This document shows positions 46,898-55,382 of a DNA stretch of 64,000 bases, in pieces. The stretch is from PMNU01 sp035479875 (GTDB lineage: Bacteria; Patescibacteriota; Saccharimonadia; Saccharimonadales; UBA4665): positions 1 through 64,000 of the forward strand of contig DATIIH010000011.1 of NCBI GenBank assembly GCA_035479875.1. Direction: 5' to 3'. The notes under the pieces are model-generated. The model had not been told where the DNA came from, did not search any database, and saw only the letters and a list, made by a program, of their open reading frames with translations. The position numbers were made by a program, and so were the translations under genes. The first letter of the stretch is position 1, and each line of letters starts with the position of its first letter.

Positions 46898-47437
46898 ATG
46901 AGTCGCATAGGAAAACTACCTATCCCAATCCCCAGCGGTGTGACAATCACTGTCGACCCCGATTTTGTAACTGTGGCTGGCTCTAAGGGCACGCTTAAGC
47001 AGTTTACGATGCCGGGCGTCACCGTTACGGTGGAAGACAGTCAAGCGGTTGTCACCCGGGAAAACGACGAAGCCGTCAACCGTTCCAAGCACGGCCTGAT
47101 GCGCACGCTGGTTGCCAACATGGTCATCGGCGTCAGCAAAGGTTTCGACAAGAAGCTTGAGATTAACGGTGTTGGTTACCGCGTGAACATGCAAGGTGCC
47201 GACCTCAAGTTTAATCTCGGCTTTAGTCACGACGTTATTTATAAGCTGCCTGCGGGCATCGCCGCCAAGGCCGAGCAAAACACGATTACTATTTCGGGAA
47301 TCGACAAGCAGCAAGTTGGCCAAGTAGCCGCCGAAATCCGCGCGCTTAAGAAGCCGGAACCTTACAAGGGCAAGGGTATTAAGTATGCCGGCGAGCGCAT
47401 TTTGCGTAAGAGCGGTAAGAGCGGGAAGGAGAAATAG
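46898..47437 (+). CDS. rplF: 50S ribosomal protein L6
   Basis: 179 residues with two related domains; SRIGKLPIPIPSGV start, NGVGYRVNMQGADLKFNLGFSH and KKPEPYKGKGIKYAGERILRK. SD AGGAGA. Confidence 0.97.
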   Translation: MSRIGKLPIPIPSGVTITVDPDFVTVAGSKGTLKQFTMPGVTVTVEDSQAVVTRENDEAVNRSKHGLMRTLVANMVIGVSKGFDKKLEINGVGYRVNMQGADLKFNLGFSHDVIYKLPAGIAAKAEQNTITISGIDKQQVGQVAAEIRALKKPEPYKGKGIKYAGERILRKSGKSGKEK

Positions 47438-47439
47438 CC

Positions 47440-47796
47440 ATGAGCACACTCGCACACAAATTACACAATGCGTGGCAGCGTAAGCACCGCGTGCGTGCTA
47501 CTGTTGCAGGCACTCCTGAGCGTCCGCGCCTGAGCGTCCATATTAGCAACAAGCACATTACTGCCCAGGTAATCGACGATGTAGCCGGCAAGACGCTGGC
47601 TTACGCCTCAACCGTCAGCAGCAAGGCCGCTAAAGGCTCGATGACTGAGCGCGCCGTATGGGTTGGCGAAGAAATCGCCAAAAAAGCAAAAACCGCCAAG
47701 GTTAAGGCCGTAGTGCTCGACCGTGGCAGCCATTTGTACCACGGCCGTGTTCAGGCGCTTGCCGACGCAGCACGTAAAGCAGGACTGGAGTTCTAA
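47440..47796 (+). CDS. rplR: 50S ribosomal protein L18
   Basis: 118 residues; 5S rRNA-binding. RKHRVRATVAGTPERPRLSVHISNKHI and the C-terminal DRGSHLYHGRVQALADAARKAGLEF are typical. Starts 2 nt after rplF. Confidence 0.97.
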   Translation: MSTLAHKLHNAWQRKHRVRATVAGTPERPRLSVHISNKHITAQVIDDVAGKTLAYASTVSSKAAKGSMTERAVWVGEEIAKKAKTAKVKAVVLDRGSHLYHGRVQALADAARKAGLEF

Positions 47797-47797
47797 T

Positions 47798-48430
47798 ATG
47801 CCCGACAATACACCTACTCCTCAGCAACAAGCACCCCAAGCCGCAGCACCGCAGGGCCCACCACCACGTGGTGGTCGTGGTCCCGGTGGCCCGCGTGGCC
47901 GCCGCCCAGATATGGCTCCCGAAGAAAAGCAGTTCGATGAGCGCATTGTGCACATCGACCGCGTGGCTCGTGTAGTAAAGGGCGGCCGCCGCTTCCGTTT
48001 CCGCGCCCTCGTGGTTGTTGGCGATCGCAAACACCGCGTTGGTGTCGGTACCGCTAAAGGTGCCGACGTGACCGCAGCGGTTACCAAAGCAACCGAAGTC
48101 GCTAAGAAGCACTTTATTACGGTCCCCATTCACAACGACACCATTCCTCACGAAGCCGAAGCCAAAGTCAGTGGTGCCCGCATCCTGATTAAGCCCGCTT
48201 CGCCTGGTACTGGCCTGATTGCCGGTGGCACTATCCGCATCATCCTCGAAGTTGCCGGCGTCAAGAACGTATTAAGCAAGTCGCTTGGCTCGAGCAACAA
48301 GACTAACGCTGCATACGCAACCATCGCCGCCTTGCAGTCGATTAGCCCGTCCAAGAACTGGGTAACCAGAACTACTGAGGCCAAGGCGACCGCCAAAAAA
48401 GCGGCAGCCAAGAAGGTGGAGGAGGCTTAA
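47798..48430 (+). CDS. rpsE: 30S ribosomal protein S5 with Pro/Gln/Gly-rich N-terminal extension
   Basis: 210 residues from ATG 47798, one base after rplR. The first 40 residues are disordered (TPTPQQQAPQAAAPQGPPP, then RGGRGPGGPRGRR), then the S5 core (RIVHIDRVARVVKGGRRFRF, KVSGARILIKPASPGTGLIAGG) and an Ala/Lys tail. Only 3 nt separate it from rplO, leaving no room for rpmD (L30). Confidence 0.96.
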   Translation: MPDNTPTPQQQAPQAAAPQGPPPRGGRGPGGPRGRRPDMAPEEKQFDERIVHIDRVARVVKGGRRFRFRALVVVGDRKHRVGVGTAKGADVTAAVTKATEVAKKHFITVPIHNDTIPHEAEAKVSGARILIKPASPGTGLIAGGTIRIILEVAGVKNVLSKSLGSSNKTNAAYATIAALQSISPSKNWVTRTTEAKATAKKAAAKKVEEA

Positions 48431-48433
48431 GCC

Positions 48434-48940
48434 ATGAAGATCAACGAACTTAAAGTTGCAAAGACCAAAAGCGCCAAGCGCGTGGGCCGCGGCATCGCCG
48501 CTGGCCAAGGCAAGACTGCCGGTCGTGGCACCAAGGGCCAGATGGCTCGCACCGGCTCTACGAAGCGTCCAGGTTTTGCCGGTGGCCAGAACCCGCTGAT
48601 GCAGGCTTTGCCTAAACTCCCAGGTTTCCGTTCACTTAAGACGAGGATGGAAGTGGTTTATACCAGCCAACTCGACGCTTTCGCAGGCAAAGTTGCCGAT
48701 GTCGAAGCCTTTGCTAAGGCCGGCCTCGTCACCAATGCGTTCGTTAGTGTAAAAGTGATCACTCGCGGAGACGTTACTAAAAAAGTTACCGTCAAGGCCC
48801 AAGGCGTTAGCGCCAGTGCGCTAGCCGCCATCGAAGCCGCCGGCGGCAGCTTCGAAAAGGTTGAGCGCCAAGCTCGTCCCGCATCGGCTAAAAAAGCCGA
48901 GAAGGCCGAGAAAAAAGCGACTGCAAAAGCAGCCAAATAG
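48434..48940 (+). CDS. rplO: 50S ribosomal protein L15
   Basis: 168 residues; KRVGRGIAAGQGKTAGRGTKGQ and FAGGQNPLMQALPKLPGF are typical. Ends in a Lys/Ala tail (AKKAEKAEKKATAKAAK). Follows rpsE directly, without L30. A terminator lies 20 nt downstream, before secY. Confidence 0.96.
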   Translation: MKINELKVAKTKSAKRVGRGIAAGQGKTAGRGTKGQMARTGSTKRPGFAGGQNPLMQALPKLPGFRSLKTRMEVVYTSQLDAFAGKVADVEAFAKAGLVTNAFVSVKVITRGDVTKKVTVKAQGVSASALAAIEAAGGSFEKVERQARPASAKKAEKAEKKATAKAAK

Positions 48941-48960
48941 CTTGCGTTCGCTCGTAAACT

Positions 48961-48992
48961 AAAAGAAGGTCCGTACGCGGGCCTTCTTTTAT
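48961..48992 (+). terminator. Terminator after rplO
   Basis: AAAAGAAGGTCC-GTACGC-GGGCCTTCTTTT, 12 pairs including one G-T. secY follows with its own -10 TATACT (49014-49019). Confidence 0.85.
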
Positions 48993-49056
48993 AGCTTTAC
49001 GCCGTAAAACTGGTATACTAAATAAGAATTAGGGACAAAAAGGGAAGAAAACACTC

Positions 49057-50562
49057 ATGAACTGGAAGCTCATTTGGAAGTCGCTCGGCCATAAGGAGAT
49101 GCGCAATCGTATTCTGGCGGTACTAGCCATTATTTTGGTGTTTCGCGTCATGGCGCACATTCCCATCCCGCTGTCTGACCCGCAGACGCTTAAGCAGGTG
49201 CTGCAAAACCTGTTTACCAGCAACAACACACCGCAGTTGCTTAGCTTTATTAACATCCTGAGTGGCGGTGCGCTGGCTAACTTCTCGATTATGATCGCCG
49301 GCATGGGGCCATACATCAACGCCTCGATTATCATGCAGCTGCTTACCAAGGCGATTCCTAAGCTCGAGAATCTGCGTAAAGAGGGTGAGTACGGCCAGCG
49401 CAAGATCAACCAATACACGCGTATTTTGACATTCCCGCTAGCTATTCTGCAGTCGATCGGCGCCATTTATTTGGTGCGCCAAACGGCCGAGCAAATCGGC
49501 GGTATAGGCGACATTACCGCCAACGCCTCAATTTGGCAGTGGGCACTGATGGTGGCGGCGCTTACTGGCGGCTCGATGCTGCTTATGTGGCTCGGTGAGT
49601 TGATTACTGAGCGCAGCGTGGGTAACGGTATCTCGTTGATTATCACTGTAGGTATCGTGAGCGGTCTACCAGGCACGATCGCCAGCCTTTACGGCTCGGT
49701 CTTTAATCACACCAGCAAATGGACGATCTTTGGTCATGCCTATAGCATTAGCGCCCGCGGCGCGGCCTTTGCCGCTGTCATTGCGTGCGCAGTTTTGGTG
49801 GTAACCTGGATAGTCGTCAAGCTCAACGAAGCGGCCAGACGGCTCACTATTAACTATGCTAAGCGTGTTCAGGGCAACCGCACGTACGGTGGCGTGACCA
49901 CTATGCTGCCGGTTAAACTTATTAGCGCCGGTGTGGTGCCGATCATCTTTGCTGTTGCCTTCCTAAGTGTACCGAGTTTTGTGGGCCAGCTACTCACCAG
50001 TAATCACAGCGTACATTTGCAACACCTCGGCTCCAACTTAGTGTCGTGGTTCCAGCCGCCGTCGCAGACTACCTTTGCTGCCGGCGGGTGGCATCCATAC
50101 ATCTACCCAGCCACATACTTTTTGCTAGTGTTCGTATTTACGTTCTTCTATACCAGTGTAACGTTTAACAGCAAAGAGATTGCCGAGAACCTGCAAAAGC
50201 AGGGCGGCTTTATTGAAGGCGTGCGCTCCGGCCAGCAAACCGAAAAGCACCTGAGTAGGATTGTTAACCGGCTCACGCTGTTTGGCGCCTTTAGCCTTGG
50301 TATGCTGGCACTACTGCCGATCATCGCTCAGATATTTATTAGCGGTAATATTGCCATTGGTGGCACCAGCGTCCTCATCCTTGTTTCTGTATCGCTGGAG
50401 ACGCTACGCGCCGTCGAATCCCGCGCCCTCATGGTCACCTACGACCAATACGCCCAAGCCGACTTTTTCCATGATACCGACGAAAGCGACTTGGCCAGTC
50501 CCAAGAAGCGCTTCTTTAGCCGGTTACCGCTGCCACGTTTCCGTCGTAGTAAAAAAGCTTAA
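49057..50562 (+). CDS. secY: Protein translocase subunit SecY
   Basis: Channel subunit of the Sec translocon; 501 residues with about ten membrane helices. Motifs: FRVMAHIPIPLSDPQ, the plug region GGALANFSIMIAGMGPYINASIIMQLL, LTGGSMLLMWLGELITERSVGNGISLI and GTSVLILVSVSLETLRAVESR. A basic C-terminal tail of about 35 residues (KKRFFSRLPLPRFRRSKK) is longer than usual. SD-like GGGAAG. The usual neighbours adk and map are absent. Confidence 0.97.
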   Translation: MNWKLIWKSLGHKEMRNRILAVLAIILVFRVMAHIPIPLSDPQTLKQVLQNLFTSNNTPQLLSFINILSGGALANFSIMIAGMGPYINASIIMQLLTKAIPKLENLRKEGEYGQRKINQYTRILTFPLAILQSIGAIYLVRQTAEQIGGIGDITANASIWQWALMVAALTGGSMLLMWLGELITERSVGNGISLIITVGIVSGLPGTIASLYGSVFNHTSKWTIFGHAYSISARGAAFAAVIACAVLVVTWIVVKLNEAARRLTINYAKRVQGNRTYGGVTTMLPVKLISAGVVPIIFAVAFLSVPSFVGQLLTSNHSVHLQHLGSNLVSWFQPPSQTTFAAGGWHPYIYPATYFLLVFVFTFFYTSVTFNSKEIAENLQKQGGFIEGVRSGQQTEKHLSRIVNRLTLFGAFSLGMLALLPIIAQIFISGNIAIGGTSVLILVSVSLETLRAVESRALMVTYDQYAQADFFHDTDESDLASPKKRFFSRLPLPRFRRSKKA

Positions 50563-50574
50563 GATATAATACAC

Positions 50575-51147
50575 ATGCCGACCATTCATCAGGCTTTTGA
50601 GGGTCTCGACCCTGTGGGCTACTCAGAGCACGGTGCGCCAGTTTATTGTGCTATACCGCCGGAGGGCCGCGACGGGGCAGTTCTCCACGGCACAAGCTAT
50701 GCCGTCTTGCTCGGTTGTGCCATGCTTGGGCAAGGCCTTCGCGATGCGCAGTTGCCTCGCAAGAAGTATCTCACGCTTGACTTCGGTGCCGCCGTCACAG
50801 AAGCCGGCAGAGTGTGTGATATTAACCAGGATAGGGTACGACCTTGCGGACGGATGTGGTGGGTGGGCATTGTGCCAGCCAGGATTGGTCTGGTGATAGG
50901 TTTTGACTCCAGCCGCGTGCCCGATGGCCGCGTGCCCGGCATGGAGCCCGATGACTCATACTACGGAGGTTACGAACCAAGGCCGGGCCATGCTTATCGT
51001 AGCAATGGAGCGATCTGGCTCACAGACATCGACCCCCGGACAAGAGAACTCCTACCCGACCTGTTCCGTAGCGACGCACCCTTGCTCTATAATCATCGAC
51101 CCGTTACAGGCCCGGTTGTCGGTGCGGTTATCGACCGCACACCTTAA
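50575..51147 (+). CDS. Unknown protein after secY
   Basis: 190 residues, unrecognised, soluble; cysteines at about 25, 49, 81 and 92 and motifs such as YGGYEPRPGHAYRSNG. TATAAT (50565-50570) overlaps the end of secY and lies only 4 nt before this ATG, closer than in other genes, so the true start may be slightly different. Accessory-type codon usage; inserted where adk/map usually lie. Confidence 0.6.
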   Translation: MPTIHQAFEGLDPVGYSEHGAPVYCAIPPEGRDGAVLHGTSYAVLLGCAMLGQGLRDAQLPRKKYLTLDFGAAVTEAGRVCDINQDRVRPCGRMWWVGIVPARIGLVIGFDSSRVPDGRVPGMEPDDSYYGGYEPRPGHAYRSNGAIWLTDIDPRTRELLPDLFRSDAPLLYNHRPVTGPVVGAVIDRTP

Positions 51148-51183
51148 GAAAAGCACCTAGTCTGATGCTGCCACGTTTTCGGT

Positions 51184-51209
51184 ACAAGGCCAGTAAGCTC
51201 TAGCCTTGT
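51184..51209. terminator. Possible weak terminator
   Basis: ACAAGGC-12 nt-GCCTTGT with short T-rich flank, between converging genes ending at 51147 (plus) and 51222 (minus). Confidence 0.45.
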
Positions 51210-51221
51210 TATTCGTTTATA

Positions 51222-51476
51222 TCAGGCGCGGCCTCTTAAGCGGCTGATGCCGATCATTACACCGCAAACCACACTACCGGCAAGCCCGGCGGCTGCGAGT
51301 GAGCCTCCGCCAATTTCGAGATCTGTTGCCCATGCGGGGGCAGACTCTGCGATAGGCGTAGCTATGGCGCTCAACATGCCTGCTTCAAAGGTCGCCATGC
51401 CACCCAGAAAGCCCATAAAGCTCGCCACGCCTACACCAGGCAGGTTTTCCACGAATGCATCAAAGGGTCGAATCAT
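51222..51476 (-). CDS. Small membrane protein, two hydrophobic segments
   Basis: 84 residues, rich in Gly and Ala; hydrophobic stretches at about 15-42 and 56-77, ending in a basic tail (RLRGRA). Function unknown. Upstream on the minus strand an SD-led six-codon ORF (MRYVDV) stops 3 nt before this ATG, possibly coupling translation. Divergent from infA. Confidence 0.5.
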   Translation of the reverse strand: MIRPFDAFVENLPGVGVASFMGFLGGMATFEAGMLSAIATPIAESAPAWATDLEIGGGSLAAAGLAGSVVCGVMIGISRLRGRA

Positions 51477-51540
51477 GCCTCATACATCAACATATCTCAT
51501 GCTTCCTGTAAAATCTAGCACATAACATCTTTGTTTTAGG

Positions 51541-51569
51541 TTGTAATACAAACAATATACTGATATAAT
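51541..51569 (+). promoter_or_regulatory. infA promoter
   Basis: TTGTAA (51541-51546), 17-nt spacer, TATAAT (51564-51569), 16 nt before the infA ATG. Confidence 0.65.
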
Positions 51570-51585
51570 GACGTGAGTTATATTT

Positions 51586-51807
51586 ATGGCGAGCAATAAG
51601 CAGGTTATCGAGTTGACGGGGACGATTGTAGAGACCCTACCGGGTACTCAATTTCGCGTCGAACTCGAGAACGGTCATAATATTATAGCTCACGTCGCTG
51701 GCAAGATGCGGAAGCATTACATCCGTATCGTACCGGGCGACAGCGTGACGGTCGAGTTGACCCCTTACGATCTTACTAAGGGCAGAATCACCTATCGCCG
51801 TTCCTGA
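51586..51807 (+). CDS. infA: Translation initiation factor IF-1
   Basis: 73 residues, OB fold. IELTGTIVETLPGTQFRVEL and GHNIIAHVAGKMRKHYIRI then GRITYRR are diagnostic. Promoter TTGTAA-N17-TATAAT. Heads the alpha-operon genes rpmJ-rpsM-rpsK-rpsD-rpoA-rplQ. Confidence 0.97.
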   Translation: MASNKQVIELTGTIVETLPGTQFRVELENGHNIIAHVAGKMRKHYIRIVPGDSVTVELTPYDLTKGRITYRRS

Positions 51808-51882
51808 TTATTTGCAAAGGTCAGGAACGCCAATACTAAACTAAGCAGTGTGTTATGCACCCTTGAAAGGAGCATGATCCGC

Positions 51883-52020
51883 ATGAAAGTGCGTGCAAGT
51901 GTCAAAAAGATCAGCCCTGACGATAAAATCGTTTGGCGCAAAGGTCGCGGGCGAGGCAGCAAGGCCAAGCTTTATATCATCAATAAAATGAAACCTAAGC
52001 ACAAGCAGAGGCAGGGTTAG
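51883..52020 (+). CDS. rpmJ: 50S ribosomal protein L36, zinc-free and with an insertion
   Basis: 45 residues; MKVRASVKKI start and KHKQRQG end identify L36 although the middle is changed. The usual three Cys and one His zinc ligands are lost (KISPDDKIVWRKG in place of the CxxC segment) and about eight residues are inserted (SKAKLYIINKM region), against 37-38 residues normally. SD AAAGGAG; ATG 51883 preferred to 51874, which would be too close to the SD. rpsM follows after 3 nt. Confidence 0.9.
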   Translation: MKVRASVKKISPDDKIVWRKGRGRGSKAKLYIINKMKPKHKQRQG

Positions 52021-52023
52021 CGT

Positions 52024-52410
52024 ATGGCACGTATTAGTGGCGTCACCATCCCGACCGACAAGCAAGTGTGGGTGGCTTTAACCTACGTTTACGGCATTGG
52101 CCCTAAGAGCAGTGCAGACATTTTGGCTACTGCCAAGGTCGAATCAACCGTTCGCGTTAAAGACCTCACCGACGCCGAAATCGGTCGGATTCAAGAAGTT
52201 ATCAACGAAAAGTACACCGTCGAAGGTGAGCTGCAGCGCATTGTCGCCGGCAACATCAAGCGTCTAAAAGACATTGGTTCATACCGCGGCCTGCGCCACA
52301 AAGCCAGCCTACCATCACGGGGACAGCGCACCAAGACCAACGCGCGTACGCGCCGTGGCCGCAAGGTGACGGTTGGCGGTACTGCTAAGAAGGTCGCTTC
52401 TAAGACTTAG
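52024..52410 (+). CDS. rpsM: 30S ribosomal protein S13
   Basis: 128 residues; ARISGVTIPTDKQVWVALTYVYGIG start, RGLRHKASLPSRGQRTKTNARTRRG end signature. Starts 3 nt after rpmJ. Confidence 0.97.
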   Translation: MARISGVTIPTDKQVWVALTYVYGIGPKSSADILATAKVESTVRVKDLTDAEIGRIQEVINEKYTVEGELQRIVAGNIKRLKDIGSYRGLRHKASLPSRGQRTKTNARTRRGRKVTVGGTAKKVASKT

Positions 52411-52425
52411 GATGATGGAATAGAT

Positions 52426-52863
52426 ATGGCAGAAACAACTAACCCAACCCCAACCACAACTACTGAAGCACCGGCAACCGCCGTTGTTACTAAGAAGAAG
52501 AAATCCAAGCGCAGTGTGCCGACCGGCCAAGTGCATATTTTGGCAACGTTTAACAACACCATTGTTGCTTTTACCGACTCCAAAGGTGGCGTACTAACCA
52601 CGGCCAGCGCTGGCGCCTGCGGTTTCCGCGGTTCCAAAAAAGGTACGGCTTACGCCGCGCAGGTAGCTACCGAAAAGGCAGGCAACCTGGCGCGTCAGCA
52701 GCACGGCATGAGCAAAGTCGACGTTTTTGTTAAGGGCGTAGGCCTCGGCCGCGACGCGGCTATCCGCACCCTCATTAACCTGAACATGCAAGTCGAAAAT
52801 TTAACCGACGTAACTGGCGTGAAGCACGGTGGCGTGCGTCCGCGCAAGGCACGAAGGGTTTAA
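52426..52863 (+). CDS. rpsK: 30S ribosomal protein S11 with Thr-rich N-terminal extension
   Basis: 145 residues. The first 28 residues are a Thr/Pro/Ala-rich and then Lys-rich extension (NPTPTTTTEAPATAVV); the core is normal (ATFNNTIVAFTDSKGGV, GFRGSKKGTAYAAQ, DVTGVKHGGVRPRKARRV). Confidence 0.96.
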   Translation: MAETTNPTPTTTTEAPATAVVTKKKKSKRSVPTGQVHILATFNNTIVAFTDSKGGVLTTASAGACGFRGSKKGTAYAAQVATEKAGNLARQQHGMSKVDVFVKGVGLGRDAAIRTLINLNMQVENLTDVTGVKHGGVRPRKARRV

Positions 52864-52872
52864 GGTAACGAT

Positions 52873-53499
52873 ATGGCACGAGATACTCAATCTATTGTAA
52901 AAATGTCCCGCCGCGAAGGTTATGCGCTGCACCCCAAAGCTCACAAAGCTCTGGTAAAGCGCCCAACTATTCCTGGCCAACACGGCAACAGCCGTGGCGG
53001 TGGTCGCCGCAATCAAGCCAGCCAGTATTCACTACAGCTGCGCGAGAAGCAGAAGGTTAAGCGTCTGTATGGCTTGCTCGAAAAGCAATTTAGCAACCTG
53101 ATGAAAGAAGCTTCACGCCGCCAAGGCCAATCTGGCGAAGTATTGCTCCAGTTGCTTGAGCAACGTTTGGACAACGCCGTATACCGCGCCGGCTTCGCGA
53201 CCTCACGCCGCGCAGCCCGTCAGCTGGTAACGCACGGCCACTTTACGCTCAACGGCACCCGCGTCGACATCCCGTCGATCCGCGTTAAGGCCGGCGACGA
53301 ATTTACCGTCCGCGAACACAGCAAAGGCACCGAATACTTCAAGAAGCTCGACGACGTAAGCCCCGCTCCGGCAACCACTCCTGACTGGATAAAAGTTGAC
53401 CGCAAGAAGGTAGCCGTTAAAGTTACGGGCCTTCCGACTCGCACCGACGCCGAACCAGACCTTAATGAACAATTAATCGTAGAATACTACTCACGCTAG
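52873..53499 (+). CDS. rpsD: 30S ribosomal protein S4
   Basis: 208 residues; primary 16S assembly protein. The S4 domain is LEQRLDNAVYRAGFATSRRAARQLVTHGHF. The N-terminal domain has no CxxC zinc motif. Follows rpsK by 9 nt. Confidence 0.97.
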   Translation: MARDTQSIVKMSRREGYALHPKAHKALVKRPTIPGQHGNSRGGGRRNQASQYSLQLREKQKVKRLYGLLEKQFSNLMKEASRRQGQSGEVLLQLLEQRLDNAVYRAGFATSRRAARQLVTHGHFTLNGTRVDIPSIRVKAGDEFTVREHSKGTEYFKKLDDVSPAPATTPDWIKVDRKKVAVKVTGLPTRTDAEPDLNEQLIVEYYSR

Positions 53500-53510
53500 G
53501 AGGCAGTTGA

Positions 53511-54464
53511 ATGTCAAAAACAATTCACACACCAGGGTTAGTGCAAGTAGATGACCACAGCGGCAGTTCTGCCACGTTTGTCATCGAGCCGCTGCACAGC
53601 GGTTACGGCATGACGCTTGGTAACTCACTTCGCCGTGTTCTGCTTTCGAGCATTGCCGGCGCCGCTGTTACGAGCTTTAAGATCGAAGGCGTTACCCACG
53701 AATTCACCACTGTCAAGGGCGTTAAGGAAGATGTCGTTGACATCATGCTTAACCTCAAGGGCGTTCGATTCCGCGTATACGGCGAAGAGCCACAAAACGT
53801 GCGCATCGTTAAACAAGGTAAGGGCGTTGTAACCGCCAAAGACATCCAGGTTAACGCCGATGTTGAGGTTGTTAACCCCGAACACGTGATTGCTACCGTG
53901 GACGACGACAAAGCTAAGTTTGTAGTCGACCTCGTGGTCGAAACCGGCCGCGGTTACCGCACCGTAGAAGAAGGCACGGCCAAGAAGGCAAGCGACTACG
54001 TCGCCCTCGACGCCATCTTTAGCCCGGTGCTACGCGTTCGCTACAAGGTAGAGAATACCCGCGTTGGCCAAATGACCGACCTCGACAAGTTACTCCTTAC
54101 GGTTGACACCGACGGCTCGATCACCCCGCGCGACGCTTTTGAAGAAGCTGCCGCCATTTTGGTAAACCAATACACCGCACTAGCTGGCAAGACTCGCGTC
54201 GAGACCAGTGAAGCGTTAAGCGGCAATGGCGCCCAAAGCGCTGCTCGCCTGCACGACGAAGCTGGTGATGACATGGGCAACCTCAACACTCCTATCGAAG
54301 ACCTCAATTTGAGCGCCCGCACCACCAACGCCCTAGTAAACAACGACATCCACACCATCAAGGACTTGTTTAGCCTGAGCGACGCTGAGTTGCGTGACCT
54401 CAAGGGTTTTGGCAGCAAAGCCCTCGACGAAGTCAAAGAAAAACTAGCGGAGATGGAGCTGTAA
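53511..54464 (+). CDS. rpoA: RNA polymerase alpha subunit
   Basis: 317 residues. NTD with EPLHSGYGMTLGNSLRRVLLSS; a flexible linker; CTD (TPIEDLNLSARTTNALVNN, then LRDLKGFGSKALDEVK) with the UP-element-binding helix-turn region. SD AGGAGG. rplQ follows after 1 nt. Confidence 0.98.
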   Translation: MSKTIHTPGLVQVDDHSGSSATFVIEPLHSGYGMTLGNSLRRVLLSSIAGAAVTSFKIEGVTHEFTTVKGVKEDVVDIMLNLKGVRFRVYGEEPQNVRIVKQGKGVVTAKDIQVNADVEVVNPEHVIATVDDDKAKFVVDLVVETGRGYRTVEEGTAKKASDYVALDAIFSPVLRVRYKVENTRVGQMTDLDKLLLTVDTDGSITPRDAFEEAAAILVNQYTALAGKTRVETSEALSGNGAQSAARLHDEAGDDMGNLNTPIEDLNLSARTTNALVNNDIHTIKDLFSLSDAELRDLKGFGSKALDEVKEKLAEMEL

Positions 54465-54465
54465 G

Positions 54466-54942
54466 ATGCACCGCCACGGATACAAAGGCCGCAAACTAGG
54501 CCGCGAGCGTGATCAGCGCAGCGCGCTAGTGAAGGGTTTGGCCGACTCTCTAGTGAAATACGAGAGCATCGAAACGACGCTACCCAAAGCGAAAGAAGTT
54601 GTTCCTTACGTCGAAAAGCTTATCACCAAAGCTAAAAAGGGCGACCTGCACAACCGCCGCCAGATCATTTCTGACCTGCAAACGGTTGCCAGCGCACACA
54701 AACTGGTAGATCAAATTGCCCCTAAGCTTACGGGCCGCACGAGCGGACACCTGCGCATCGAAAAGACGCACACCCGCCGCGGCGACAACGCCCAAATGGC
54801 CCGCGTAAGTTTTGTGGACGACCTCAAGGAGGCTCCGGTAGCTAAGGCTGCCGCCGCCAAGCCCAAGGCCGAAGCTACCAAGAAGCCAATTGCCAAAACT
54901 CCTGCTAAAAAGGCCGTCAAAGCCGACAAGGAGACTAAGTAA
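54466..54942 (+). CDS. rplQ: 50S ribosomal protein L17 with Lys/Ala tail
   Basis: 158 residues. Core (MHRHGYKGRKLGRERDQRSAL, TTLPKAKEVVPYVEKLI) is normal; the last 40 residues are a Lys/Ala/Pro tail (KPIAKTPAKKAVKADKE). TAATG overlap with rplM. Confidence 0.96.
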   Translation: MHRHGYKGRKLGRERDQRSALVKGLADSLVKYESIETTLPKAKEVVPYVEKLITKAKKGDLHNRRQIISDLQTVASAHKLVDQIAPKLTGRTSGHLRIEKTHTRRGDNAQMARVSFVDDLKEAPVAKAAAAKPKAEATKKPIAKTPAKKAVKADKETK

Positions 54943-55382
54943 TGAAAACCTATAGCGCCAAGGCCAGCGACGTCACCCGTAAGTGGTACGTCATCGACGC
55001 CAGCGAAGCCTCCTTGGGCCGCGTAGCGACCAAGATCGCAACGCTCCTTACAGGAAAAGGCAAGCCAATGTTTACTCACAACATTGACACCGGCGACTTT
55101 GTTGTCGTCATCAACTCTGGTAACGTCAAAGTCACCGGTAGCAAAATGGACACCAAGATGTACTACCGCCACAGCGGTTACCCTGGTGGCCTCACCGAAC
55201 TCACCATGCGTGAGAAGATGGAAAAAGACCCCACGGCTGTACTAATCCAGGCTGTGCGCGGTATGTTGCCGGTTAACAAATTGCGCGATGCGCGCCTGGA
55301 ACGCCTTAAGGTGTACGCCGGTGCCGAGCACAACCACCAAGCGCAAAAACCCGAAGCTATTTCGGTGAAAGAAGGCAAATAA
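54942..55382 (+). CDS. rplM: 50S ribosomal protein L13
   Basis: 146 residues; RKWYVIDASEASLGRVATKIA, KMYYRHSGYPGGL and VRGMLPVNKLRDARLERLKVY are diagnostic. TAATG overlaps at both ends. Confidence 0.98.
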   Translation: MKTYSAKASDVTRKWYVIDASEASLGRVATKIATLLTGKGKPMFTHNIDTGDFVVVINSGNVKVTGSKMDTKMYYRHSGYPGGLTELTMREKMEKDPTAVLIQAVRGMLPVNKLRDARLERLKVYAGAEHNHQAQKPEAISVKEGK

